In this document: piece after piece, positions 47,401 through 58,774 of the stretch
Numbering within the stretch: the first letter of the stretch is position 1
Layout: each line of letters begins with the position of its first letter
Assembly (NCBI RefSeq): GCF_009727055.1
Contig: NC_052349.1
Coordinates: 32,011,997 to 32,075,996, forward strand
Source of the DNA: Benincasa hispida
Lineage: Eukaryota > Streptophyta > Magnoliopsida > Cucurbitales > Cucurbitaceae
Direction of reading: 5' to 3'
DNA length: 64,000 nucleotides
Translations under genes and position numbers: made by a program
Notes under the pieces: model-generated
Databases searched by the model: none
What the model was told of the DNA's origin: nothing
What the model saw: only the letters and a program-made list of their open reading frames with translations

Positions 47401-48313
47401 TGTTGGCAATATTTATTTATATTCAGCTGATGTCTTTTAGAATGTCTTTGCATTTGATCTTGTTACTTAAGATTGTCATATGGAAATGTTGTCTCTGCAA
47501 AATACTTCCTTACGTGGGTTATTCTATATCTGAAGTATTCTTGTAGATCTTTCCTTCTCCGTGTGCAAGTAATTTTGAAAATTAGGGTTGGTCTTCTTTG
47601 CATTCGCTACATGTATATCAAGACACCCTGTTTTTGTTAGAAGGCTGACCATTTTGAAAAAAAGAATTTAAGAGTTGTTTGTTTTGTAAATTTTATTTTG
47701 TCACAAGTGTTTATTTTATCAATTTTTGTAGCCATTGAAGATTGTGTTGCTGTGAGGTTGGAGATATACTTCAAGTTGGTTTTGTGCTTCATCATTATAC
47801 TACTTGAGAAAAGAGCCTCAAGCTTAGGGGGATCCAAAGCTAATCAAGTGAAGTGTTCTTTACTTGAAGGGAAAAGATAACCTGCAAGTGAGAGTGAGTC
47901 TCACGTCTTGAGGGGAACTCAAGTCTTGCCGAGAGGAAGTATATTACTTAGGGGGAGCCTGAGACATTCATCACTGATATTATTACTTGGGGGAGCATAA
48001 GTATCAAATAGAGGGATCTCTTATCTAGGGGGAGTCTAGGTGTACGGTTGAGTGGTTGAGCTCTATAGGGGTCATTGTATTAGAGTATTCAATACAGATA
48101 AAGTAATATGTTGTAATTGCTTAACATTTTTATTAGTGAAGTTATCTTTCCATGGGCACATTTCCATCAAGACATAGGTGTTAATCATCGAATTAGGTTA
48201 ACGATATCTAGGATTATTTTGTTTTCCTATTTCTATTTGTTAATTGTTCTATGAATTGTCGTGAAATTTGTAACACACTTTATTGTGCGATAGGTACTTC
48301 AATATTATTTTCA
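47401..48313 (+). mobile_element. 5' LTR of copia element A
   Basis: It starts TGTTGGCAATATTT (47401) and ends ATTATTTTCA (48313), two bases before a primer-binding site. The second half (from about 47740) recurs at 32510-32985 and 39400-39597. The left boundary rests on the TGTTGG start only. The matching 3' LTR lies outside the window. Confidence 0.55.
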
Positions 48314-48315
48314 TT

Positions 48316-48328
48316 TGGTATCTGAGCG
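48316..48328 (+). other. primer-binding site of copia A (initiator tRNA-Met)
   Basis: TGGTATCTGAGC matches the usual TGGTATCAGAGC (complement of the tRNA-iMet 3' end) with one mismatch. It lies two bases after the LTR end. Confidence 0.7.
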
Positions 48329-48376
48329 ACCAGGTCACTATTATCTCTGGTGTTGTGATCTTGGTGTGTTTCTACA

Positions 48377-48789
48377 GAAGGAACCAAAGAAGGTGGCTCT
48401 ACCTCATGTCCACCAGTCTTGGATGGAACAAATTATGCATATTGAAAGGCAAGGATGATAGCCTTTCGGAAGTCCATTGACAAAAGTTCCTAAAAATTTG
48501 TTCTCGTGGGTTGGTCCCACCTTAAGATCACTAATATAAAAGGTGAGAAGAAACTCAAACCAGAAGTGGAGTGGTCCAAGGCCGAGGATGAAGCCTTCTA
48601 AAAAACTCTAGAGTATTAAATGCCATTTTCAATGGTGTTGACAAAATCATTTTTAGGCTGATAAGCATCTGTGTCTCTACAATGGAAGCTTGTAATATTC
48701 TTGTTGTTGCTCATGAAGGGGCATCAGAAGTTAAATATTAAGACTTCAGTTGTTAGCCACAAAATTTGGAAATTTTAAGATGCACGAAG
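48377..48789 (+). pseudogene. copia A gag, N-terminal part
   Basis: The frame reads CPPVLDGTNYAY, a TGA in place of Trp, then KARMIAFRKSID. This is the conserved N-terminal gag motif of plant copia elements (SIRE-like wording, tentative). Further stops follow (near 48493 and 48600). It is interrupted at CGAAG (48785-48789) by element B. Removing B and one CGAAG restores the gag phrase MHEDETIAEFYVRF across the junction. Confidence 0.8.
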
Positions 48790-50874
48790 TGTTGGGATTG
48801 GTGTCCTAATTGTCCTGGAGTCTCGTTGTTTTGTAAAGATACATATTGTTCAATGAATAAAATAAGTGTTATTTAATTCTGTCATTTACTCATATCCAAT
48901 AAACAAAGCTCCTTGGTTATCTTATGTGAACTTAAGCATGTATATGTGATATAGAAGTAGATCATGCCTTAAGTGATAACCTAAATAGGTCTGTAATATA
49001 AGGATTAAGGTGGGATACCTGATCCTGGTGACACTACGGATATGACCCGCTTTGTAGAGGTTTGCAAGTGTTGTAAACTACTACAAATTGTAGATCTTGA
49101 CCATTCATGTGGAGACGTGAGAGCGAGGGTGTCCTATACAAGGAGTTTGTATAAGACCTGGACCACGAGATGACTAGACTCTGTATATAACATTGTTGAT
49201 ACTAGAGACTTGCATCTCACCTAAACGACCATAGGTGAAACAACCTCAATCCTGAGTGTTTTGGGAATTCCTACCTTTGAGGGTGGTTCTTTGATTAATA
49301 TGGGTGAGAGTGGCCAAATTGCCAACTCAACATGCCTACCTTTTTGGGGACTTGTCTGATCTGGGAGCTGTGAACTCAATCTACAAGATAGAATTCACTC
49401 ATTTTTCGAAGTAGGGATAAGTAGAGAGATTGCTTCCTTAAGGGCTGATTCCGGGGCTTGAACATAGTGGCCACAGCTTCTCTTTGGAAGAGAAGACTCA
49501 TCATAGTAGGACTATGACTTATGTCAATTAGAGGGATCAGTGGTGCTTAAGGAGACAGATGTAACTACAGAGGCATAATGGTTATTGGCCCAGCTGTACT
49601 TACGAACGATCTGTGAAGGGTTGTCGCATTGCTGCTTGGTTAAGATGGACACATAATATATTTGTGGTAAGGAGAGTTCAGTTGTTGGTCTTTAGTGGAA
49701 TGCCTGGCAGTTAACGGATGGTGGATCCCGTGACTAAAGAGTTTAGTCAGTTATTCACGTACCATTGGGCTTGCGAGCTAAACAAGTAAACAACTATGTG
49801 ACGGGCTTGCCCGCTTGGATAGTCATATTGGATACTCAGTTGAGGATTAGTTCTTGGTGTTGATTTGAATGTTACAATTGACAAGAAGGTATTTTTGATA
49901 TATATGATATTAAATTGGTTTGATGTATGAGATACATCTAGTGGAGGATTGATGTAAATGAGATTTACATTAAGTACCATGCAATAGAAAAAGAACTATG
50001 GTTTATATGTTTCATGAGAATGACATATTAAAACTTATAGGTTATAAATATAGTATGATAAGTTTGGTTATCATTTATGTTATAAATAATATTTCATTTA
50101 CTAAACGACGGTTGGGCAGACTAAACGATCGTGCAGTGGCGAGCTAAACGATCGTGCAATATTTACTAAAATGATCGCATAGTTTTGCTAGACGATCGCT
50201 GGCCACAGGTAAATGATCATGTAGAGTCTATAGGTGATAGACCAAGCTAACACGATGAGCTAAACGATCACATATTCTTTTTGCTAAGACGATCGTAGCT
50301 TTATCTAAGCGATTGGGCATCGACCTATACGATAGGGTCTCTCCGCCATCTCCCATTGCCCATCGTGTATGCGATTAGTGTTTCCTTCTTATTTGCCTCA
50401 ATACCAAGTCCCGAACAGAGCCCACCCTTTGGATTCTCTACACCGAAAAAATACCAAGGTAAACATTGTTGGTGGTGTCTCAGACTCAACTCGACACCAT
50501 CAAGGTTTCTAGCAAGCGTTCGTGGTGCTGTGGCCATTCGTGTTGCAAAAGAGTTCGTGGTCGAGGCGTTCGTTGAGGACGGGCGCGCGAAGTGTTTGTG
50601 TTGTGTTCGTTGGTGTTACGGTCATGTAGATCAGGCATTTCGGAGGCTGCTATTGTTCCAAGCATTCATGCGCAACGGAGCGTGGAGACGCTTCTGTCAT
50701 TATGCAAAAAGTTTGATCTCTTTATGCATTTGTATTATTCATGCTGTAATTTCTACATTTGAATTGTATAACTGTTTGTTTTGAAGTCGACTGTAAATAT
50801 ATGTTCATCCATGATTATAATTTGGAATAGTCTTGTTCCGCTGCTCATGGAAATCTCAGATCTGATTTCCTTCA
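48790..50874 (+). mobile_element. 5' LTR of copia B (2085 bp)
   Basis: TG...CA ends as above. Relative to the 3' LTR it lacks roughly 150-200 bp between GTTATAAATAATA and ATTTACTAAACGACGG (around 50090-50100). It contains a palindrome array at 50100-50340. The minus-free open frame 50356-50784 overlaps a similarly placed frame in the 3' LTR (58202-58609), but the reading is not conserved well enough to call a gene. Confidence 0.93.
50100..50340. repeat. palindrome array in the 5' LTR of copia B
   Basis: Units such as GCTAAACGATCGTGCA, TGCTAGACGATCGCTGG and GCTAAACGATCACATA recur at roughly 25-40 bp spacing. Each holds CGATC(G/A) between CTAAA-like arms. The order of variants is the same in the 3' LTR (58020-58260). 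Confidence 0.85.
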
Positions 50875-50876
50875 AT

Positions 50877-50890
50877 TGGTATCAGAGCCA
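50877..50890 (+). other. primer-binding site of copia B (initiator tRNA-Met)
   Basis: TGGTATCAGAGCCA lies two bases after the LTR end. It is a perfect match to the usual complement of the plant initiator tRNA-Met 3' end. Confidence 0.9.
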
Positions 50891-51199
50891 GATTCTTTGA
50901 TATTCCAAATTAAAGATATGAATTGAACACATTTTTTAGTCGTGGTGGGTTTCTGCATTTGTGGTTAACCGTTTTCTGCATTTGTGGATGAATTTTATGA
51001 ACATCGGGTTTAAATTGCCTTTTTAGTTAAAGCTTTCGGTATTATAAAGTGTTAGTTGTAAGGGCCCTTGTGTTTTTGGACGAAATTAACTTTGCAATCG
51101 AGTCTGTAATTCAAAACGTTTGAGTTGTTGAGTCATTCATGATGAAGCTTCGGTGCATGGCAATGCAATTCTCAACGAAGAAGAAGACCAAGTGTTTGT

Positions 51200-51715
51200 C
51201 GGATCGTGTAGCCTCAAGTAAACGATCGTTGGATTTAACTAAGCGATCGTTTAGTAGTTTTATCTAGACGATCGTGTAGTATTTTCTAATCGATCGTTTA
51301 GCTAATGCTAAGTGATGGGGTAAATCGCTTACCATATCGCGTAGCGTTGGTTGCGCGATCACGTAGGCGCTGGAGGTAAACGATCGTAATAGGAGCATGC
51401 GATGCTCGTCGTTTAGTAAAAAGCGTGCGCTAGACGATCGCGTAGTTAGTAAGCTTCATTGCTTAGTTACTACCTATGTGATTGCGCGTATGCGATACGA
51501 AGACGCTAGCTAAGCGATCGCTTAGGCGATGGTGCTTCGCGGCATCTAGTTGCTTAGACGATTGCGGAAGGCGGGCACTGTGCAGAGCGCGCTAAGAAAT
51601 TGTGTACTTCAGGCTTCATCACTTAGTAAAGGTACACAATCATGTAGTAACAGCTAAACGATCGTTTGAATTTTTCTAAATGATCGTCTAGTAAATGCTA
51701 AACGATCGTTTAGCT
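51200..51715. repeat. long internal palindrome array of copia B
   Basis: It includes two perfect 16-bp palindromes, CTAAGCGATCGCTTAG (51510-51525) and CTAAACGATCGTTTAG (51698-51713). More than ten variants occur (GCTAAACGATCGTTTGA, CTAGACGATCGCGTAG, CTAATCGATCGTTTAG and others). GC content is higher than in the surroundings. It lies outside the LTRs, unlike the other arrays. Confidence 0.9.
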
Positions 51716-52457
51716 CTGGGAGCGCTGGTAAGTGATAGAGCAAAGAGTTTGTTTTATAGTGTAGATGATCGCGGGGTGTTTAGTACACGATGGATGGTTG
51801 AAGAAGCGATGCCTTGCCGAGCGGTTCAAGACTCGATTCGCTTGTTTGAAGTGAAGACTCCTTGTCTTTGTAATAGTTCGGTTTCCTTTTTGTGTTTTAA
51901 GACAATTTTACCCGGTTCATCAACTTTTATTGCTTATACATGTGATGGATGGTGCTTATATGCCAAAGTGTTTGTCATATAGTTAAAAACCCACCTTAGG
52001 TTGTGAAATTATTTATGCATCATGTATTATAAATGTTATAATCTTGCATGAAGAAATTACTTGAAAGCATGCGCATGCACCATGAAATATAAGAGTTATA
52101 TTTTGCATGCAGTGAGCATTATCATGCATCATCCTTTTATTATAAGTGTTATAGTCTAAGGGTGAATGGAAGCATGTTTTGCTTGTTTCATTGCTGTTTT
52201 GTAAAAGTGTTATATAAAAGAAGTAGCAATGAATGGACAATGCATTGAGCATGACACCTAGGCTTTTTATAATCGTTATGAATGCCTTACATGTGTTAGC
52301 TTCGCATTGTGGTAGTTATTTCCGTTTATAAGTGTTATAAAGGAAATTAGACCTAAAAATCAATAATTCAGAGTTGCATGTGGACTTAGGGTGAACTCAA
52401 GTTTTTTAAAAGGGTTTTAAAATTGGATTGAGATAGACCTAAGTTCAAGTGGTTCTA

Positions 52458-52606
52458 AAGAGTTTAGTAACTTAGATTAAATTTGTTGTAAACCTATCTA
52501 TAAGGGACCTTTTGTCTAAGGCGGGTTCTGGNAAGAGTTTAGTAACTTAGATTAAATTTGTTGTAAACCTATCTATAAGGGACCTTTTGTCTAAGGCGGG
52601 TTCTGG
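52458..52606 (+). repeat. 74-bp perfect direct duplication around a single N
   Basis: 52458-52531 and 52533-52606 are identical, and position 52532 is N. A perfect duplication abutting an undetermined base suggests two overlapping contig ends joined without merging. Confidence 0.9.
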
Positions 52607-53674
52607 CTAGGCTGGGGTTCCTAAGTTGACAGAAACGTAACACCCCTACCTGGGAACCTATCTGAAAAGGTGAATTAGATAGATTTTCAACAAGTATGCG
52701 ACGATTTGGTCAAAGACTCTGTTAAAGTGTTTAATGGATGATGATCAAAAGTTGTTCAATTATCCAAAGTAAATATTACTCTTGGGAAAACCTAAAAGTC
52801 ACTTAGTTAAAATCCTTAGTCGTGTTTTTTCTAAGTAAGTTAAGCCTTAGGTTATAAAATACTCAGTGGAAGGAAGAGGTGTATCATATATGTTTATGAT
52901 TCCACTCACGTTTCTCCCTGTATGTTCACACGGTGAGATTCATGCTTGGCCTTAAGATGCTCAGGATGCATCCCCCTTCGGATGGTGTTTGCATGAGTCA
53001 ATATCAACGTAGACGAAGAGAGTATTTATAGTAAGTGGGTGAAGGGTGTGTGTCAACATGTTCTATGGTCTCTGTCATTGGTTCACACCGTGAGATCATT
53101 CTGTATGCCCTCGTCTCGCCTTCGGAGTGTCCCCTTCTGATGGGTTTTGTGCAGTTGGTCAATATCAAGGTGAACTTCAGAAGTGGATAGGGTCGCTTTA
53201 GGTTATGCCCCAATCGGATTTTTCTCCTTCGGATTGGCCTTTTGAGACGAACCTTTAGGGCTTAAAATGGCGGGTCACACTTATGGGAGATTGTTAAGTA
53301 AGTTAATGATCTCTTAGCCAAATCAATGATGACTTGTCATTATAGGAACAAGAGTTTTTCTGGTATTAATGACTGGTTGAGAACTTCTCAATTCAGAGGA
53401 GGGATAACTGACCTCCCTTCGGTGGCTTTTGTGAAACTAGATGTTACATGGGGTTCATGTTAGTTTTGCTAAAACCTTATTGAATGTTGTTTTATTTTAC
53501 AACGGGTATTTGCTTAAAACCTAACGTAGGTTAATGTGTTTTTCTTTTCAGCAACTCATTAGTATTTCCGTTTAAAGATTTTTAAAATGACCGTTCAAAG
53601 AAAACAAATTTTGCGACAAACGATTTCGATCCTACTACTCTTCAAAAGAGGAGATAAGACAGTAAATATGATTT

Positions 53675-56446
53675 ATTGGTCTTGGAGACTTGTCTAGTAG
53701 AGAATGATGATTCTGCCTGGATCCTCAATTCAGGTGCTATCAATCATGTCAATTTCTCTTACCAAGGATTTAGTTCCTGGCAAACGTTGCCATAGGGAGA
53801 GATGACTCTTCAAGTTAGTACTGGTGAGGTTGTTTCAAATGTTGCTATAGGCAGGCTGAAGTTATTTGTTGACGAGAAATGTTATCTGTCTAGATAATGT
53901 TTTTGTAGTAACTCATATTAAGAGGAACTTAATCTCTATTTCTCGTCTCATTGAACAAGGCTACACTGTCTCCTTTTCTGAGAATAAAATTTATTTTCAA
54001 GAATGGAATGGAGATAGATTATGGTTCAATGGAAAATAACTTATATGTACTAAGGCCGTTAGTCATAAAAGCCTTGTTTAACACTGAAATGTTCAGTACG
54101 AAAAAAACAGCTAAAAGACCAAAGGTTTCTCCAAAAGAAAACGCCCATCATTGGCATCTTAGGTTAGGTCACATCAACCTCAATAGGATCGAGAAGTTGG
54201 TGAAAAGTGGACTTCTAAAGAGTTTATAGGAAAACTCCTTGCCGGTATGTGAATCATGCCTCGAAGGCAAGATGACCAAATGACCTTTTATTGGAAAAGG
54301 TTACAAAGCCAGGGAAGCCTTGAAGCATGTACATTCAGACCTCTGTGGTTTGATGAATGTTAGAGCTCGAGGTGGGTATGAATATTTCATCTCTTTTATA
54401 GATGATTATTCAAGGTTTGGGTATCTCTTCCTAATGCAACATAAGTCTGAAGCCTTTGAAAAGTTCAAGGAATATAAGGATGAAGTTGAAAACTTGTTAG
54501 GTAAGAAGATAAAAACACTACGATTTGATCGTGGTGGAGAGTATATGGACCTCCAATTCCAGAACTATATGATAGAACATGGGATTACGTCCCAACTCTT
54601 GACCCTTGGTATACCTCAGCAAAATAGTGTATCAGAAAGGAGAAACAGGACCTTGTTGGACATGGTTTGATCTATGATGAGTTATGCTCATCTTCCAGAC
54701 TCGTTTTGGGGTTATGTAGTGCAGATTGCATGTTATATCTTGAACAACGTTCCCTCGAAAAGTGTTTCTGAAACACCTTTTGAGTTATAGAGAGGCCGTA
54801 AAGGTAGTTTACACCACTTCAGGATTTGGGATTGTCCGGAACACGTGCTAGTGACTAACCCAAAGAAGTTGGAACCACGTTCGAAGGTTTGCCTCTTTGT
54901 AGGCTACCACAAGGAAACGAGAGGAGGATACTTCTATGATCTGAGTGAGAACAAAGTGTTTGTTTCCACTAATGCTATCTTCTTGGAAGAAGATCACATG
55001 AGGGATCATAAGCCACAAAGTAAGCTCGTTTTATGTGAGATCTCAAATGAGAATGAGGCTATTGAGGGTTCAACAAGAGTTGTTGAACAGGCCGACAGAT
55101 CAATAAGAGTTGTTGAGGTCGAGGTATCTAGTTAACCAGCTCAAGAGTTGAGACTGCCTCGACGTAGTAGGACGGTTATGAATCCACCGGATCGCTACAT
55201 GGGTTTGCCTGAAGCCCAAAATGTCATTACAAATGATGGGGTCGAGGATTCGTTATCTTTTAAGAAAGAAATGGAGGATGTTGATAAAGATGAATGGGTT
55301 AAAGTCATGAACCAGGAAACGGAGTCAATGTACTTCAATAACGTCTGGGAGCTTGTTGATCCACCTGATAGGGGTAAGACCTATTGGATGTAAGTGGATC
55401 TTTAAGCGAAAGAGAGGTGTAGATAGAAAGGTGCAAACCTTTAAGGCTAGACTTATGGCAAAGGGTTATACCCAGGTTGAGAGAATTGACTATGAGGAAA
55501 CTTTCTCACCTGTTGTCATGCTGAAGTCTATTAGGATTCTCCTGTCCATAGCCACATTTTATGATTATGAAATATTGCAAATGGACGTCAAGACTATCTT
55601 TCTTAATGGTAATCTTGAGGAGACCATTTATATGACTCAACTAGAGGGGTTCTTATTTCTAGATAAAGAGAAAAGAGTTTGCAAGCTTAATAGGTCCATT
55701 TATGGGTTGAAACAAGCATCTAGATCTTGGAACATCAGATTTGACACTACTGTTAAATCATTTGACTTTGACCAGAATGTTGATGAGCCTTGTGTTTATA
55801 AAAAGATCATCAACAACTCAGTAGCTTTCCTGGTACTATATGTGGATGATATCTTACTCATTGGGAATGATGTAGGGTATCTGATTGACATTAAGAGTTG
55901 GCTAGCTGCCCAGTTCCAAATGAAGGATTTGGGTGAGGCACAGTATGTTCTCGAGATCCAGATTATTTAGGATCGTAAGAACAAACGGTTAGCCCTATCT
56001 CAGGCATCGTACATTGATCAAATATTGATTAGGTATAGGATGCAGGATTCTAAGAGGGGTTTGTTACCCTTCAGGCACTGAATCATTCTGTCTAAGGATC
56101 AATATCCTAAGACACCTCAAGAAGTTGAGGAGATGAGACGGATTCCCTATGCTTCTGCATAGGAAGCTTGATGTATGGAATGTTGTGTACTCGACCCGAC
56201 ATTTGCTATGCAGTTGGGATTGTCAACCAGTATCAGTCCAATCCAGGATTTGATCACTGGACGACGATTAAGACGATCCTCAAGTATCTTCGGAGAACGA
56301 GGGACTACATGTTTGTATATGGAGATAAGAATCTTATCCTTACAGGATACAACATTGCTGATCCCTTTACAAAGGCCCTCACGGCTAAAGTGTTTGAGGG
56401 TCACCTGGAAAGTCTGGGTTTGTGGGACATGCGACATCTTGTCTAG
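53675..56446 (+). pseudogene. copia B pol: protease, integrase, RT, RNase H remnant
   Basis: The protease reads WILNSGAINHVNFSY near 53720. The catalytic Asp of the expected LDSGA is Asn, so it would be inactive. GAG-pre-integrase: HHWHLRLGHINLNRIEKLV (54150). The integrase core keeps D, D and E: HSDLCG, FDRGGEYMDLQF, and NSVSERRNRTLLDM (54325-54670). RT runs about 55370-55970: KARLMAKGYTQVERIDYEET, LQMDVKTIFLNGNLEETIY, SIYGLKQASRSW, LYVDDILLIGND. RNase H is mostly deleted: GDKNLILTGY (56330) joins NIADPFTKALTAKVFEGHLE directly, losing roughly 130 residues that contain the catalytic residues. In-frame stops occur at about 54229, 54670, 54788, 55134 and 55970. Confidence 0.9.
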
Positions 56447-56538
56447 GGCAAGTGGGAGATGATATTGGGGTATGCCCTAGTTTATTGTATATTGTACAGT
56501 TTTTATATTGTATTGTACATTAGTCTCCTGAGTCATTA

Positions 56539-56553
56539 GGACAAGTGGGAGAT
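56539..56553 (+). other. polypurine tract of copia B
   Basis: GGACAAGTGGGAGAT lies immediately before the 3' LTR start TGTTGGG. A similar GGGCAAGTGGGAGATGATATTG at 56447-56468 looks like a duplicated tract. Confidence 0.8.
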
Positions 56554-58774
56554 TGTTGGGATTGGTGTCTTAATTCTTCTAGAGTCTCGTTGTTTTGTAA
56601 AGATACACATTGTTCAATGAATAAAATAAGTGTTATTTAATTCTGCCATTTACTCATATCCAATAAACAAAGCTCCTTGGTTATCTTATGTGAACTTAAG
56701 CATATGTATGTGATATACAAGTGGATCGTGCCTTAAGTGATAACCAAAATAGGTTTATAGTATAAGGATTAAGGTAGGATACCTGATCCTGGTGTCACTA
56801 CGGATACAGCCCGCTTTGTAGAGGTTTGCAAGTGTTGTAAACTACTACAGATGGTAGATCCTGACCATTCATATGGAGATGTGCGAGCGAGGGTGTCTTA
56901 TTCAAAGAGTTTGTATAAGACATGGACCACAAGATGACTAGACTTTGTATATAACGCCGTTGATACTAGAGACTTGCATCTCACCTAAACGACCATAGGT
57001 GACCAAACCTCAATCCTGAGTGTTTTGGGAGCTCTTGCCTTTGAGGAAAGTCCTTTGATTAGTATAAGGGAGAGTGGCCAGATTGCCAACTCAACATGCC
57101 TACCTTTTTGGGGACTTGTCTAATCTAGGAACTGGGAACTCAATCCACAAGATGGAATTCACTTCTTTTCTGAAGCAGGGATAAGTAGAGAGATTGCTTC
57201 CTTAAGGGCTGATTCCGAGGCTTGAACATAGTGGCCACAACTTCTTTTTGAAAGAGAATACTCAATTATAGTAGGACTATGACTTATGTTCATTAGAGGG
57301 ATCAGTGGTACTTAGGGAGACAAATGTAACTACAGGGGCATAACGGTTATTGGCCCAACTGTACTTATAAGCAATCTGTGAAGGGTTGTCGCACTGCTGA
57401 TTGGTTAAGATGGACACATAATATATCCGTGGTAAGAAGAGTTCAGTTGTCGGTCTTTAGTGGAGTGCCTAGCAATTAATGGATGGTGGATCCCATGACT
57501 AAAGAGTTTAGTCAGTTATTCATGTACCGTTGAAGTTTCAAGCTACAGGTTCATGGGGTCCCCTTGGTAGCTCAATGGACTCAGGGATCAGTTCTTGGTG
57601 TTAATTTGAAATGTTCAAATTGACAAAAGGTATTTTGATTATATATGATATAATCGGTTTGATGTATGTGATACATCTAGTGGAGGATTGATGTAAATGA
57701 GATTTACATTAAGTACCATGGAATAGAAAAAGAACTGTGGTTTATATGTTTCATGAGATGAAATATTAAAACTATAGGTTATAAATATAGTATGATAAGT
57801 TGGTTATCATTTATGTTTATAATAATATTAATTATTGGATGATTAATTCTTTTTCTTTTAAATAACCAAAGTAGTGGGTGGATATTGAATCATGGTAACC
57901 GTGAGTTTAAAAGGAAAATGGTTTTCCTATTTTGAAAAGAAGGTTTTACAGGACGATTAAAAAAGTTTTGAGTTTTCTCTTTGCACAAAAGAAACTCAGT
58001 AAGTTGTCAAGTAAATTTGGATTTACTAAACGACGGCTGGACGAGCTAAATAATCATGCAGTGGCGAGCTAAACGTTCGTGTTGTATTTACTAAACGATC
58101 GCATAGTTTTGCTAGACGATCGCTGGCCCAAAGTAAACGATCGTGTAGAGTCTGTAGGCGATAGACTGAGCTAAATGATGAGCTAAACGATCACATAGCT
58201 TTTGCTAGACGATCGCTTAGCTTTACCTAAACGATTGGGCATCGACCTATACGATAGGTCTCCGCCATCTTCCACCTTCCCAGTCATGTACGCAATCGGT
58301 GTTTCCTTCTTCGTCTGCCTCATACCAAATCCGAACAAAGCCCACCCTTTGGATTCTCACACCGAGAATACCAAGGCAACATTGTTGGTGGTGTCAGACT
58401 CAACTCGACACCGTCGAGGTTTTCTGGCGACCATTCGTGGTGCTGTGGAGGCCATTCGTGTTCCGAAAGAGTTCGTGGCCATGGCGTTCATTGAAGACAG
58501 GCACGAAGTGTTTGTGCGGTGTTGCGGTCATGTAGATCGGGCGTTCAAGGCTGTTATTGTTCAAGCGTTGCACAACGAAGTGTGGAGACGCTTCTGCCAT
58601 TGTGCGTAGAGTTTGATCTCTTTATGCATTTGTATTATTCATGTTGTAATTTTTGCATTTGAATTATATAACCGTTTGTTTTGAAGTCGACTGTAAATAT
58701 ATGTTCATTCATGATTGTAATTTGGAATAGTCTTGTTCCGCTGCTCATGGAAATCTCAGATCCGATTTCCTTCA
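56554..58774 (+). mobile_element. 3' LTR of copia B (2221 bp)
   Basis: It is the same as the 5' LTR but carries the additional segment 57830-58020 (GGATGATTAATTC ... AGTAAATTTGGATTT), which is missing there. It ends GATTTCCTTCA, followed by the CGAAG duplication. Confidence 0.93.
58020..58260. repeat. palindrome array in the 3' LTR of copia B
   Basis: The order and spacing of units match 50100-50340, with scattered substitutions on either side. Units include CTAAACGATCGCATAG, GCTAGACGATCGCTTAGC and GTAAACGATCGTGTAG. Confidence 0.85.

Larger units (their letters stand above)
50891..53674 (+). other. non-coding leader of copia B with gag lost
   Basis: No gag motif (capsid or zinc knuckle) is readable. 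51200-51715 is a palindrome array. 52458-52606 is a 74-bp duplication around an N. 52930-53060 matches the leader of the minus-strand copia at 27500-27740, where it lies next to the LTR. Here it is about 2 kb from the LTR, so about 2 kb (51000-52900) are extra in this copy. Near 53590 a few codons reminiscent of a gag start (KENKF-like) precede the protease. Confidence 0.65.
48790..58774 (+). mobile_element. complete but decayed Ty1/copia retrotransposon B, 9985 bp, TSD CGAAG
   Basis: It has two long LTRs (48790-50874 and 56554-58774), both TGTTGGGATTGGTGTC...GATTTCCTTCA. A tRNA-iMet primer-binding site lies at 50877, a polypurine tract at about 56539-56553, and perfect 5-bp duplications CGAAG at 48785-48789 and 58775-58779. 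Pol lies at 53675-56446. Gag is essentially absent, and about 2.7 kb of non-coding DNA, including a palindrome array (51200-51715), occupies the leader. The LTRs differ by many substitutions and one deletion of roughly 150-200 bp, so the insertion is not recent. It is nested in the gag of copia A. Confidence 0.95.

Noticed and set aside
50356..50784. 142-codon frame in the 5' LTR of element B, with a 135-codon frame at a similar place in the 3' LTR (58202-58609)
   Set aside because: The two frames share position and some wording, but indels change the reading frame between them, and the solo LTRs have stops. The similarity is explained by LTR homology, not by a protein.
51200..51715. CRISPR-like array or bacterial iteron origin
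   Set aside because: The palindromic units have irregular spacing and variable arms, there are no uniform spacers and no cas or rep genes, and the context is a plant retrotransposon.
51695..51982. Frame beginning MLNDRLALG after the palindrome array
   Set aside because: The LNDRL wording is simply the translation of CTAAACGATCGTTTAG units. It also appears at 58202 for the same reason.
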